Shown in pieces: positions 1 through 15,513 of a stretch of 60,000 bases of DNA; within the stretch, counting starts at the first letter, position 1, and each line of letters begins with the position of its first letter. The notes beneath the pieces were generated by a model. That model was given only the letters and a program-made list of their open reading frames with translations. It was not told the DNA's origin and searched no databases. The position numbers were made by a program, and so were the translations under genes. The DNA comes from Nymphaea colorata. Taxonomy: Eukaryota > Streptophyta > Magnoliopsida > Nymphaeales > Nymphaeaceae. The stretch is from positions 2,553,503 through 2,613,502 of the forward strand of contig NC_045143.1 of the NCBI RefSeq assembly GCF_008831285.2, read 5' to 3'.

Positions 1-3113
<3,113 letters not shown>

Positions 3114-3512
3114 TCAATTCAAACCAGAGAAATCTCTTGGGGGGCCGGCAAACCTTGCGGAAAACGAGCGGCTAAGATTGTCAGGCTCGAATGACGCAGA
3201 TCCGTGATCAAAATTCTGGGCATAGGTGTAGGGATCATAGGCACCGGATACATGGTTGGAGTGATTGAAAATCCTGCACCTCTCCTTCTTGATCTTCCTC
3301 CACAGGACTCTCCATGCCATTATCCTAGAGGATGACGATAGCGACATCGACAGACCGGATGGAAAATGCATGCAGTCGCAGTAAACATCAGTCTGGCTGC
3401 CAAGCCGTATAATTTTCCGGTCGTACTGCTCGCTTCTCCGGCCACTTTGGCTCCAGTTCTCGATTCTGGCGCCGGAATATTTCTGCTTGTCTAGAACAGA
3501 AGGCCAATCCAT
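3114..3512 (-). CDS. Conserved plant protein of unknown function (132 aa)
   Basis: A single-exon frame on the minus strand. The C-terminal half has a basic stretch (residues about 64-80, with a WRVLWRKIKKER motif), then AYDPYTYAQNFDHG and EPDNLSRSFSARFA. I recognise this layout (basic WR-rich segment, YDP-x-Y-QNFD, then LSRSFSxRFA near the end) from short plant-only proteins of unknown function; this is from memory, not a search. I chose the ATG at 3512, which opens MDWPSVLD. An in-frame ATG at 3593 would add 27 residues, but it lies inside an AT-rich stretch (TATTAAAT near 3594-3600), and another TATA-like sequence lies near 3551-3558, both better read as core promoter for a start at 3512. 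No signal peptide or membrane segment is visible. The basic segment could be a nuclear signal, but that is a guess. Confidence 0.66.
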   Translation of the reverse strand: MDWPSVLDKQKYSGARIENWSQSGRRSEQYDRKIIRLGSQTDVYCDCMHFPSGLSMSLSSSSRIMAWRVLWRKIKKERCRIFNHSNHVSGAYDPYTYAQNFDHGSASFEPDNLSRSFSARFAGPPRDFSGLN

Positions 3513-3549
3513 AGCAGCCACAGAGAGAGTTTTGGTTGAGGACTTCTGC

Positions 3550-3601
3550 CGTATATATGGAGGCGGAGACAGGACCATGGAAGGGAAGTGCATTTAATAC
3601 C
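3550..3601 (-). promoter_or_regulatory. Candidate core promoter of the gene at 3114-3512
   Basis: Two TATA-like sequences read on the minus strand, TATTAAAT (about 3594-3600) and ATATATAC (about 3551-3558), lie 40-90 nt upstream of the chosen ATG. This is positional inference only. Confidence 0.35.
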
Positions 3602-5684
3602 ATTATGGGGACTTTAGGCCTTTCCATCACCTACTTTTCTACTGAGAGTTACATATATGTCCTAGAGTTTATCTGATGATTTATAAGGAAGTAATATGGT
3701 CTTATAAAAATTAGTTTTTCTTGTGAAAATTTTGAAAAATACAATTTGGTAGTAACGATGGAGGTCTGCATGACAATGTTCAGCTGCTGATGGAAATAAA
3801 ACAAGCACAAATGATACTGTAAGGAAAATGACGATTTCTAATTCCATAATTTGAATGGCTATAAAGTTTCATATCGGGTAAAAAAGAAAGCATCCAATGT
3901 TAAAATGCTATAAATTAACTTTTTTATAATTTTCACACTTATACATGTTTAATATATTATACTGTACAACCAGAGAACCAGAGAACCGGAGCTTCCACCC
4001 TTCTTCCATCTTCTTAATTTGGGACATAATTTTGGTGCCTTGAGATGATGTTTCTATTATCATTCAACTTGCATATTAATGTTCATCTTTTGCAACACAT
4101 AAAATTAACAATTGAAGAGCTCGAAATGGAGATTGGCTGCCAATCAGCTCTTGCTCCATTCGTTGTAAGGATATGTTTAATATATTATCCATAAATGTAA
4201 TTTGCATTACTATGGTACTTATGTGAACTGTTATCCTTTGAAAATAGTTTGAAGGAAAGATTTTACTTGTGACACAGCCCCTACCTTGTTCATAAGAAAA
4301 GATATAGAGAAATTTTCTTTCTTAGGCTTACTTTTTTGCTTATAATTAAAAAAGGAAAGGGGACTATCTATTGATATTCTATAATAAAGGTCGAGCATTT
4401 CGTGAAAACTATCAAATAAGAGTTGCAAGTGAATTTTGTAAACTTGAAAAATAGAAATCATCAGTTTAATTTTGTCTTTTTTTTACCAATCTACATTCTT
4501 AGCGTTTCTTTACTAATAGAAGTCACTCTTTAACACTTTGGTTCTCGATTTTAAAGAAGTCTATGTCAATTCCTCAAGCTTTTGAGCATGATTTCAATAG
4601 GGATCCACGTCCATAGAAATAAGAGTTTCGCGACATTTAGATGCAAAAAATATTCAACTGAGCCCAAATCCAATTAGTGATCCATGGTTCGGTTCTTTCA
4701 CTAAATCCTCTAATCAGAGTTCGGTTCGGGTCAATTGTCAGACGAGATTAATTCATTGGCAGCACCAGAATTCAATCCATCGCCTCCGACACTTGCGGCA
4801 GTCAATGCATTATTGGAGGACAGCAGTACTTTTCTTTTTCCATTTTTTTGTAGTTTTCCTCTTGTGGAGGCTGGATCCACTGTTTCTGTTTTGAAAGTCT
4901 TAGATCCCTGTCTCTCACGAGCAATCATCAATTTACCTACCAAAGCTTACACATATATATATATATATATATGAATGGTGTTTTTTAGAGTTGCCCAACT
5001 ATCTAATTAAAACAGTTCAATCAAACATGATGAACAATTAAAAGAAAAAGAAAATAAGAGAAAAAAATTTATATGTATTTTTGTCCTCCAATATTAATTC
5101 ATACATTTTTTTCTTAACTATCCATCTACTTCCAACGGATGGACTTGGTTAAATGGCTCGGTAACTCTAAAGAGCAAGTATTATATATATATATATATAT
5201 GAACTGCATTTACAAAAGCAGCTCAATTTAATAATCCAAAAGTTAATGGCTGGAATATAATAGAAAGGTGGTTTTTTTTTTCTTTCTCTTTTTGTTCATT
5301 CTAACCAACATTTAAATGTTAAAATAAAATGATTCGACGTTCCAGAATGCATGGCTGCATTCTCTTGGGAAGTTTGGAAGTCAATACCTTTAGAACTAAT
5401 TATATGCATGGCAGGAGGAAGGCGATAAGCAAAAGAAAAAGAAAAATGCGAAGCATTTTGGTTAGGTTTAAAATAATGTTGGGAGGAGTAGAGAGGGACG
5501 CAAGGCCAGCTTACAAAGGCATCTTTTTCAGTTCAATGGAGTGGAAAAAAAATTAGGTCTTCCCAACGGTGGCCACCAAAAGTCAGCATAACAAAGTCGA
5601 GACACTCTGTTCAATCAATAAAAGGGGAGCATCTCTCACATTATTCTGCATGGCCCATTCCATTACTATAGACTAAAGCACCCC

Positions 5685-5894
<210 letters not shown>

Positions 5895-6006
5895 CTTAGG
5901 ATTTCTATAGATGGACTTGAAAAATCCTTCAACCTCTTGTAACATACCAACAGTATTCTTAATCATATAAGCCCAATGCAATGCATCATGTGGTTGCGGG
6001 TAGACG

Positions 6007-6011
<5 letters not shown>

Positions 6012-6092
<81 letters not shown>
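6012..6092. repeat. (TA)n microsatellite
   Basis: About 40 uninterrupted TA units, 118 bp beyond the compound microsatellite. Confidence 0.96.
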
Positions 6093-6095
<3 letters not shown>

Positions 6096-7205
6096 AAATC
6101 AAATGACTGAGATTATGTTAAAAATATGAAAGCCAAACTGTCTCTTTAAAAGACTGAAATACTTCTCCAAAATGGAAACACTTACTTATTTTAATGGGTA
6201 TTTTCGTCACTTAAAATAACTTAACTTTAATATTCTCAACATAATCTTTACAATTTGATATCCTTAGAATCAACAATCTAAATGATTTCATAAAATCTGG
6301 TATATAAAAGTTCTGATTACAACCTGTTCATATGTCTCGTTAGAAACAATGGATAAAATAGGAACTACCCGTCCACATATTTATAAGTTAGTGTCAATTA
6401 AAAATCTATAAAGAATTCAAGTTAGATGGTTTTTTGTTTCGTAAATTCATTAAGTTCCATCTCAACTTTGAGTTTTTATCATTTTTATTATATGTTCCGT
6501 ATATTTCCTTCATCTATGCACTTAGATTATACAAAATGCTCAAAACTATCACACGACAAATAGTTGAGAATAATAGGTCATTATAAGGTGTCACATTTAT
6601 TTTCCTCCTTTTAGAATACAACCTATCATTTACTTTATAAAAAAACAAATTTAATATGTAACAACTGGTGAACTATCGATCAAGTTGATTTGATGGTTCA
6701 TAATCAGTTCATGTAACTGATTAATAGTTTAGAAATGGCCAGTATACAATTATTGAAGAGATAATTTTAACAATTAATAAGCCAATATAATTATTGGAAT
6801 TCAGTTTACACAATTCTTATATTTACTCATTCCACATATTCCGTTAATCCTTAGGTGTACATGCTTGTACATTGGAAGACAATATTGCCCATAAAAATCA
6901 TTAAAGGGGGAAGAAGTAAAAGGTCAAATTAGGAGACATTATTCCAACAAATTATATGAAAAAGACAAGGAGGAAAAAGTATCTGTTTCTCAACAGTAGA
7001 AGAGGATGAATAGTGAAAAGCTGGTTTAATGCAGCCAAGAGAAGCAAAAATAAATGGAAACACTATTTCAAGGTACGCTTACTATTTCACACTGACTATG
7101 TCATTATAGTTAGTGAAAGCTGAAAGTGGTCTGAATGGTTAGTTGCGCCTACTCACATGAAAAATAAAAATAATGGTTTAATTCATTCAGCAAAATTTTA
7201 AAAAT

Positions 7206-7480
7206 ACAAAGGACTTCTTTTTCGGCCCACCACCCGAGTGAGAGGCCTAAACCCCATCCGTTCCTCTTACCCTTGGGGTTCAAAGCTGCTTTGGGACTTA
7301 GGTGAACTTATGATACATCTTTCAACTCGAGAGTAGTACCAGCTACTGGTTGTAGTCCATAAAAGTAGCGCGCCAGAGCATGACAGTGACCACAGGGATT
7401 CGAAACCCAATCCCTTTTTTCTATGAGTTGCCTTGCCTCTCAGTTGCGCCATGCCCCTTCGGACACAAAGGACCTCTTTT
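7206..7480 (-). mobile_element. tRNA-derived SINE with target-site duplication
   Basis: Read on the minus strand, the element starts near 7464 with GGGCATGGCGCAACTGAG, which resembles a pol III A box (TGGCGCAACTGAG). About 45 nt later comes GTTTCGAATCC, one mismatch from the B-box consensus GGTTCGANNCC. A tRNA-unrelated body of about 170 nt follows and ends in a short A-rich tail. The flanks are near-perfect 16-nt direct repeats: acaaaggacttctttt (7206-7221) and acaaaggacctctttt (7465-7480), with one mismatch. This is the signature of insertion by target-primed reverse transcription. The body is 7222-7464, a normal SINE length. Confidence 0.78.
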
Positions 7481-8935
7481 GGATTTAATGCAAAACAAGT
7501 GGGTGCTATCCCAAAAGTCTGCATTGATCTTCCCCTTCTTTTTTGTTGCTGTAGATGAACAGAAGCAAGGAGTCTGGATATGGTTTGACTTAACGCAATA
7601 TACATCATTTTCCAAGACAGAGATGACACCAACAGGCCATGAGCAAATATGGCCCAACTGTTGGGTCGCTATCTTATCATAAACTCGTTTTACTCTTTTT
7701 TCAAAAGAAAGAACTTGAATTCAACTTGAAGTGAAAGCAGACATTAATTTTTGTTCTCATAATTAACGGCAGCTTGAAAATACCATGGCCCAGAAGACAT
7801 GACTCATTCAAAATCCATACATTGCCAAAAGCAAAAACCTGCCACCTTTCATACCAGTGGGCTTGCAAGTGGGTGAAGAAATTTATCTCAATATCTTGTG
7901 TATTGAGGAGAAAAAAATCTGTCTCACCTAATCAGTTCGATTCCCATGAGCGCTAATGCTTTTATATGCAACATTAACTTGATGTAGTTTATGTTTCAAA
8001 TCTCTCAAGAAACGATTAAGAAGCAAAGTGCACTTGTTGAGCTTCCGTAGGTCGGCTAGATTGCGCATCCTGATAATTTGAGCCACATGTCATCATGATT
8101 GGAAAGTGGTATGAATGAATTGAGACCAGGTCACTCAATCTTGTATGTAAATACCAATGAAATGTACATAAACCAAGAACACACATGGCTGTGGTAGTGT
8201 TGCAAGTTTGCTTTCAGAGTTCAAGTAGAGACTAGAAAATTGTGGATGTCACTTGTTTACTCAGAATTTTCTCACCACTATGTTTGGATGTTTGTTTCAT
8301 TCACTGGTAGGAAAATATTAGACTTCCCTTTCAGCTCCTTATTTTCCCGTCATTTTGAACTGAAGCAAACAAGCTACAAGGGTTCCATCCTGGTAAATTC
8401 CCTGTTAATAAAGAGGAAAAGGAATGACTTGGTGAAAATTTCTATGGTACAATCACCAAACAAAAGAAAGGTCCATTACTCTTCTCTCGATCTTGGGAAT
8501 CTATTCTCACCGTACCTTATAACTTTAGAAGTATTATTCTATAGAAAGATACGGAAAGGTTTAAGTTATTAATCATGAGGACCGAATGTGAGTCCATTTA
8601 AAACGCCAACCAACAGAGAGGATGTTTTTAATATTTCAATAGAAATTCCAGCGACCTACCGCATTGAATCCAAGTTGAAAAAGAAAAGCATTTATGTACT
8701 CATTGAAGGCAAAGACTAAACCAGCAAGGTGTCGTGGTTTTTTTTAGTGTAGATAGCTTGCAATAGCTGGCCCAACTTGGAAAAGGCATGATGAGAGGCT
8801 CTCATGTTCTCGATTCTTTTGAAAATGTAGAGAGCATTCTGTGTGAAGCATGAAGTTCATCAACCACCCTACACATTGGCCAACAAGTGCTTCATCCACC
8901 TTTTTTTTAAATTCGGGAATGAATGGTTATTTTTT
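7481..8935. other. Intergenic region, nothing recognised
   Basis: AT-rich sequence between the two SINE copies. Short open frames are present, but none has a recognisable product or splice context. Confidence 0.55.
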
Positions 8936-8939
8936 CACC

Positions 8940-9096
8940 ATCCGGAAGAAAGGCTATAGCCCTCGTTCATCCTTTGCCCACAGGGTTTTGCAGAGTATAC
9001 TTCGAGACCTTTTGTGGTTTAGATGGATAGCGCACTGGGTCATGACAACGACCACAAGTTTCGTAAAACAGCTTTGCCACCCAATGCACTACACAC
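8940..9096 (-). mobile_element. Diverged second copy of the same SINE family
   Basis: On the minus strand, TTTACGAAACTTGTGGTCGT and then TGTCATGACCCAGTGCGCTA align with the B-box region of the SINE at 7222-7464, which has TGTGGTCACTGTCATGCTCT and then GGCGCGCTA. A later segment (GGATGAACGAGGGCTATAGCC) resembles that element's GGATGGGGTTTAGGCC. The copy is more degraded, its ends are approximate and I see no target-site duplication. Confidence 0.55.
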
Positions 9097-9874
9097 GTTC
9101 ATGCTAAAACTTACATCCACTTGGTTAAGTTAAAATAATTTTGAGGTGAAGAAGGTCAAGAGTTCAATACTAAGAGAGAGTTGGTTCTGAACATGGTTTG
9201 GTATCTATCTAACCGAAACCAAGCTTTAGCTTAAAACACACACACATGCATGGACGCATGCCCCACTGCCACAGCGTGCTCTAACCAGGCGGGTTGGTTT
9301 GAAATCTACAGGTAGGAGGTCAGAGAAACGAACTTCTCGTGCGCCATTTGCCTCAATGCATGCCAAAGTAGTAAGGAAACTTTTGATTTTTTGGGTAGGC
9401 AGAAGTGGGTGCGCAAAGTTCTCATCTTCTGAAATAGTTCCAACAGGGTTTTGATTCGACGCGTTAAGAACTTGGGGATTTGCCTCATCCTCAGAAAAAG
9501 AGGAGAGAGAGAGAGAGACCACTCGAGGTCTCAGAAGGCGAGGGATTTGGAACAGTTTATATTTGCTAAAAATGCTATTCAATTTTGATATTTTATCGTA
9601 CAAACAAAAACTCTGAAAAAATAAAAAAAATCATAGAAAAGTCTGATCAGACGTCCTATTTTCTTGTTGCAGCGTGATCCTGTTAAAGGTTGCATCACTT
9701 GCTAAAAATATTGTGATCCTGCCGGATGGACTCTGCTTGAGCAAATACAGCAGTGAGCGATATCTAAAAAAGATAAAGAGTTGCCATGGCCATGATTAAG
9801 AAAATTTCAGTTTTTGTTTTCCAGGAAAGGAGATAAAATAGCACCAACTTCAAACATCATTCTAACTAGAGCCG
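9097..9874. other. Intergenic region downstream of the haemoglobin gene
   Basis: No gene is supported. A minus-strand open frame across 9226-9603 has no recognisable domain. A tRNA-like arm (TGGTTAGAGCACGC, minus strand near 9272-9285) may be another SINE remnant. Confidence 0.5.
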
Positions 9875-10006
9875 ACAATCTGGGTATGTAATGTTATTGC
9901 ATTTCATAAATTGTGCTTACAATCTGGGTGTGTAATGTTATTGCATTTCATAAATTGTGCTTACAATCTGGGTGTGTAATGTTATTGCATTTGACAAATT
10001 GTGTTT
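9875..10006. repeat. Three tandem copies of a 44-bp unit
   Basis: The unit beginning acaatctgggtatgtaatgt recurs at 9875, 9919 and 9963, a constant period of 44 bp. The first two copies differ by one base; the third has a few changes at its end. The array lies 133-264 bp past the stop codon of the minus-strand haemoglobin gene, so it is probably in its 3' UTR or just beyond. Confidence 0.93.
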
Positions 10007-10138
10007 ACAAGCTCTTCAGTTAACTTGTATACTCAAAAGAGCAATAATAAAGTAAAATGCACTACACTGATTGGTAGTTGCATATCTTGCTAAAATGTTT
10101 TTCCTGTAAAGGTAAATGTTACTGAAAGATCACATTCT

Positions 10139-13100
10139 TTAACCAGAAGATGGCTTACTTGCAGCATGTTTACAAGCGACTCCTTGCCTTTGGTTTTTCA
10201 GTTCATCCCCAGCCACAAGAAAGAAGGCCGTATGCCTAGAGAGGAGAAAGATAGAGGGGTCAGTTGCGACTGCAATTCAAACTCATCAACTTGTGTCTGG
10301 GTGGCCAACTCAGTTGAAGCTAGTGGTAGCACCTCACAAGCATGTACTGAGTTGTATCCAGTACCATCTAATGTTACCACCACTGAGCTGTTGCCTACCG
10401 ACACATGCTACTCAGAACTGACTTGCCCACCACAGCCAAGAAGCCACATGTTTGTAGTGGATCAAACTCAAAAAACTCCAAATTATCAACATTATTTTGC
10501 ATGCAGTACCAGGGCATTGATAATATTTCATTCAAGTTCTATACCTGAAAAAGTTCATCATTTTCACTTTAGAATCTGGATCTATTTGAGCAACGCTGTC
10601 TAATGCTAGTTGCATGTGGTGGAGCCACCTTTCTGCAGCTGCATGTGTCACCGGAAATGGCCGGTGACGGCCAATTAGAGCTGGATGACCTGGAGAAGGT
10701 AAAATTATCAAGAAAAATTATTGATAAGATTTGCTAAAATGTGTCTTTTTCTTCAACAAAATGGGCCAAAAGTCCAGTCAGTGGTGACCCGTAAGTGCAG
10801 TCATCCATTAATCATTATCGAATATCCATTATGGAGAAGGTTTTCTAAAATGGTGCAAGACACAGACATGTGTCTGCTAATGCGCACATGTATCCACTTG
10901 TCTGTATAAGTGCAGCACGATCAATCCTCACAGTAACAAGCAGGTAATTTCGCAAGATACTGTACTATACTTTAATTATGGTTATCTGAACTCAAGGGAA
11001 TTTCCAAAAAAAATTATAAATATAAAATGTAAAAAGGAAAAATAATACTGAATGAAAAAAAAAAACTTCAAAATAATAAGAGAACTGGCATATAAGTCAA
11101 ACAAAAGATTTAAAAAATCACAAACCCATGAGTATGGTAGAATATCCAACATAAAATATCATATGCTTTCCTGTTTCTTGGCCTGCATCTACACATCAAG
11201 GAATCACCAATATAAATATGTTTATAACCCTATATGTTATATACATGAGAGGGAGAAGGGCAAAAAGCCACTCTTATTCCAACCACTGTAAAAAAGAAAA
11301 CTACCAAGCGCATAGACAAGGACAGATGATGGTGGTTTGGTTGGGGGCATCAACTCGTGAGGTCATCTCTTTACTGGAGTCAGAATTTTGCTGACGGTGA
11401 ATCGTATTTGAACACATCCAATGAGCTGACTTGGGAATCTTCTGAGTGGAGCCAGTTCAGCCAGTGTGTCAATAGCCCATGCTTGACCCATTCATAGATG
11501 AATCAGATCAGAATCAGCTTGGACTCACCCCACTTGAGCCAAGTGGGTCAGCATTCACTCACCCAATCCAGGATTGCTCTAATCAAACAGAACTGCTTGA
11601 TTTATGAAGGCTACTTATCGTATTCTGACCTGGTTCGTGTTGAAGAACCAGGTTATTTACAGTACCTAAGCGGAAGGAAATAGGGTTCAGAAAATTTAAG
11701 CTTCCTCTCCTTCTCTCCATATTCAATGTTCATGCGGGCCAGGTGACTAATCATCGTGACAATGGACAAACAGAAACCACCGGTCTGCAGTGGAAAAAAA
11801 AAGCCCCTTATTTTCCTTGTGCACATTTGTATCATACGGTGCTAAAATTCCTTGTTTATTTTATTATATTCAACTACAAAATTACTGTGAACTGGGAATG
11901 AGAATTAGGGTCTCAAGACTCTCAACTTATCATAACCTGTAGATGATTACAGTTGTTATTTGCAGCTTGTGTTCAAGACTTCAAGTTTCTCACCTCTATA
12001 GTAGAAAATCACCATACAAATATATGACTCGCCAAGCCAACTCCCTGACCCAGGAGTCGATTCAAGTCTGAGCCATGGATTTACGAACTATAGGTGAACC
12101 ACATTACCAAGCAAAAAGATAGATCCATGAACCATGTTACCATACAAAAAGATAGATCTCTTACCAGAAAGGTGCAGAAGGGAACATATGTAACATCGGT
12201 AAGATAAAACAAGCACACCTTTTCTTTCGGAATATAGTGGAGGGCCTCCCATTCTCTGAACAAAAAACTCATACTGGTTACGGATAGCATCTTCTTTCAC
12301 AGAATTAGCAAATATGGAATGGAACCACTCCTCATCATCCTCATAAACCCTGGTTAATAAGTACAAAACATGGTTAAGGAGAGCACTTTGAAGTATAACG
12401 AGAAGCATAATACCATAGAACATAGAGTAGAGTAAATAAATGATCACAAACTTTTGCTACTTCATTCAGGGAGAAGCAATCCAATTTTTCCCTTCTGAAT
12501 GAGAAGGGCATACATTTAAGCAAGCACCAAAAAATTGTGTATTATGAAACCAACCATAAGCTCCAGTGAAAGGGACCCTGACCTTTCTTTACCAACTCTA
12601 CCAATCTCTCACTTTACATGCAATAGGTACTGTTTATAATCTCAACTTGTACCCAATTCACTCTCTGTTTCAAGCACAAATATTTTTTATTCCCCATCAA
12701 GCACTGAAAGTTGATGCATCCAAACTCAATAGTGATTCTAGAGTTCTGTAAGCACATATAGGATCCAATCACCATGACAAACATTCAAGACGATCACAAT
12801 CTTTCCCACCCTATCCCTCTCAAAAGTCAAAAGGTAGCATATATTAAAGCAATATGGAAGGCGTTAAACCCCAGAACGCTAGCAGGAGGAACCATAGCTG
12901 GACTGAGTACCTACATAATACAAACTGAAAATGTAGGTTAGGATCCATTAGAGGTTATCTTCAACGGGCATACCAAAACAAACTTAAAATCTATAACTAA
13001 TGGAAAAGAAAAAACAGTGATTGAGAGGAAAGAGCAGATTTCTGCCACAATATTTGGGTAAGAAATGGAATGCTCGTGCATAGAAGAGATTTAGCACCTA

Positions 13101-14856
13101 TATCATGCCTGAAATGAGTTCCACTCATTTAAATAAGAAACGGAAATTGCCAATCACATCAATCTTATGTTTTTTTCCTGGCCCCCTTCAGAACAATCTC
13201 CACTTCTTCCTTCAATCTGTAACCACGGTCTTCTATTGAAAACCAGAATTAATAATCTCCATGTCTTCTGACACTGTATTAATGGTCTAAATATGTCTAT
13301 AATATGTGCCACATTTTTCTTGGTGAACATAAATGGAAGAACTGTTCAATACCAAGAGTATCAATCAAACATATGACAGCCTTAATAGGTACCTCCCTGA
13401 ATGCTGAATAATACTTCTCAAGATACAAATTTCTCAACAACTTGCCCAAAGATTACATGAACCAACACAACGCCTCAAGCCACCAGAGGTCCAGAGAGGT
13501 AAGCTTGACCAAGGCCATTCAGGAATCAAGTCAACAAGCATATAACAAAACTCTAGGGGATTGGTATTGTGCAAAATTGCCAAATTAAAAATGCATCCCA
13601 AAGACCAACAAAAAAATCACATAAATATGTTGAAAGAGATTCCTTCAAGCCTTCGAGAACTAGGTTTTCCCCTAAGGATCATTGGGGGCGTGGTTAATGC
13701 CTTTTCAAGAGAGGAAAGCCATCAGCTGTCAAAGATGGAAAACAAAGATCCATTTCTGGAAGTGTTGTAGAGATTATTATATGTATGTAGACTTGACCAG
13801 GCCCTGACGGGTGTAACATACATGGCGACGCAGAGGGTTCCGCAAACAATGCGTCCCAAGTACAATTCTCGTGGGAGCTATTCTCTAGACTGCAAACTAT
13901 GACATACACAACACTCGAGTTAAAAGGTGTACCATATCACCACCCAAGTCCCAAGGTCCCAAAGCAACCCTGAACCCTAACGGCGGGGATCTAGGGGTGG
14001 CATCGCCTCTCGCGTACCACCATGTACACTTGACCAGAATGTAGCCAAGTTCAATCCTGAGTTAAAATATCCCATATACCTAAAATTGCCCTTGCAAAGG
14101 ATTAAGTATATATTTTCTTTCTTTTCCAGTATATCAAGCATTGACGGTTTACAATAACTCACAAAGTACTCTATAGCTCGATAATCAATTCAGTATAAAC
14201 TATAGCAAGTTCTTTTGAATTGAACAATCGATACCATATCTACGGCGGATTTATCCTTTTGACCTGAAGCAAAAGAAAGTACACGGTGGGAGAGGAACCA
14301 TTTCCCTTTTCCAGTTCTAAAGTTTACCTACCTGTTAAACAAGTCATACGATAGAATCCATTATTCGAACGAGTCTGCCTTCTCTCAAAAGAACGAAATT
14401 GTGATAAGTTAGAACACTGCACATGAATCCAAGGACAACCCACATTATCCCATACTTCTCAGTGGCGGGAGGACCCAAATGACCGCCAACAGATAGACGC
14501 TGAGAAAAAGAACTGAACAATCAAAACCATAAGGAAGAATGATGAGAATTAAAAAAAAAAAACACGCAAGAGAGCGCCTCAATGGTACATGTAGGCAAGC
14601 ATCATGGTGTACGAAAGATTGCGCCCATTATTTAAACTTTAGCAGAAGGCAAAAAAAAATGGTCGATGGGGCACTCAATGAGAGCGACAAAGAAGGCAGA
14701 GAGAGAGAGAGAAGACCTATTATAGAAGTTGGTGGAGAGGTCAATGAAAGGTTGGATGCCTCCGAGCGCCTCGAACAGGTTGGTCTCGTCGATGGCGAAT
14801 GCGTCGCTCGGGTGGACGCCACTCCATTCGGACGCCTTCTGCTGCAACGACTGCAT
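10139..14856 (-). CDS. GLB3: 2-on-2 (truncated, group II) haemoglobin, GLB3 type; 4 exons, 170 aa
   Basis: Exons on the minus strand: 14856-14717, 12349-12219, 10689-10545 and 10235-10139. Every intron has GT-AG ends, and the joined frame is 513 nt including the stop. The product begins [14 protein letters not shown] and contains [47 protein letters not shown] and [15 protein letters not shown], all hallmarks of plant group II truncated haemoglobins (usual length about 165-175 aa). By alignment with bacterial family members from memory, Tyr45 is the B10 position, Phe60 CD1, His99 the proximal haem ligand (F8) and Trp112 the conserved G8 Trp. Such proteins bind haem and O2; roles in NO and peroxide chemistry are proposed for the family. 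There is no targeting peptide, so a cytosolic location is likely. Intron sizes are 2367, 1529 and 309 bp. Haem-pocket residues are intact and there is no sign of decay. Confidence 0.95.
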
Positions 14857-15513
14857 CTCTCTCTCTCGCTCGCGGTAGCGTCAGGCGACTCAGGCGTCCG
14901 TTGAAGCACCAGGCTCCTTTTGTGGAAGGAGGGAAGTCAAATCCCGTCCTGTTGATGGGTCCACGCGCGTCTACAGGTCAATTAGCTGGGCTACAAAACA
15001 TCCAGCTTTTTGGCCTTGTTGTGCCGTGCTAAAGATATTTTGTAAGAAGAAATAGTTCCATTTTTCAGTAAATCTGTGATTTTGGGAGAACCAGATCATT
15101 AGCATTGACTTGCTCATTGATATCATAGCCACATAAATTATACCAATGTTATGCCTAGACAGATAGCTTTTGCTTTTTCTGCATATGGTATTCCTTTTCC
15201 TCTCTCTTTATCGCGCTCTCTCTCTCTCTCTCTCTTCTCTTCACTTTGGCAACACAATGTCGACATCCTATGTAAGTTTGGGTGGCGTTTATATCCTAAC
15301 ATAGCAAAAGAATATGGGTAGGGGTGGAGTGATAATTTTTAGTTACAAGGACTAAACTATTAGTTTCAAAATTTAAAAGGAAAAGAAATAAACTTTTTCA
15401 AATTTTTTAGGTATGTTAACCTAAAATTTTTAACTTTACATATAAATTTCTAAATTTTTAAAAATCTGCCCTGGAAACAAGGCCCCTGCCTCCCCATGCC
15501 TCCGCTCCTTAAC
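14857..15513. other. 5' flank of the haemoglobin gene
   Basis: A CT/GA-rich tract (14858-14875) sits immediately upstream of the haemoglobin ATG, as is common in plant 5' UTRs. A second CT run lies near 15215-15238. No gene is supported. Confidence 0.5.

Noticed and set aside
7390-7464. Possible tRNA gene (B-box-like GATTCGAAACC)
   Set aside because: The A and B boxes are in SINE arrangement on the minus strand, no cloverleaf with an acceptor stem forms, and target-site duplications flank the unit.
9226-9603. 125-aa minus-strand frame with Cys-rich end and tRNA-like arm
   Set aside because: No domain is recognised. The end comes from an ACAC repeat, and the tRNA-like arm is too partial to call.
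10166-10603. 145-aa plus-strand frame
   Set aside because: It overlaps exons 3 and 4 of the minus-strand haemoglobin and resembles no protein.
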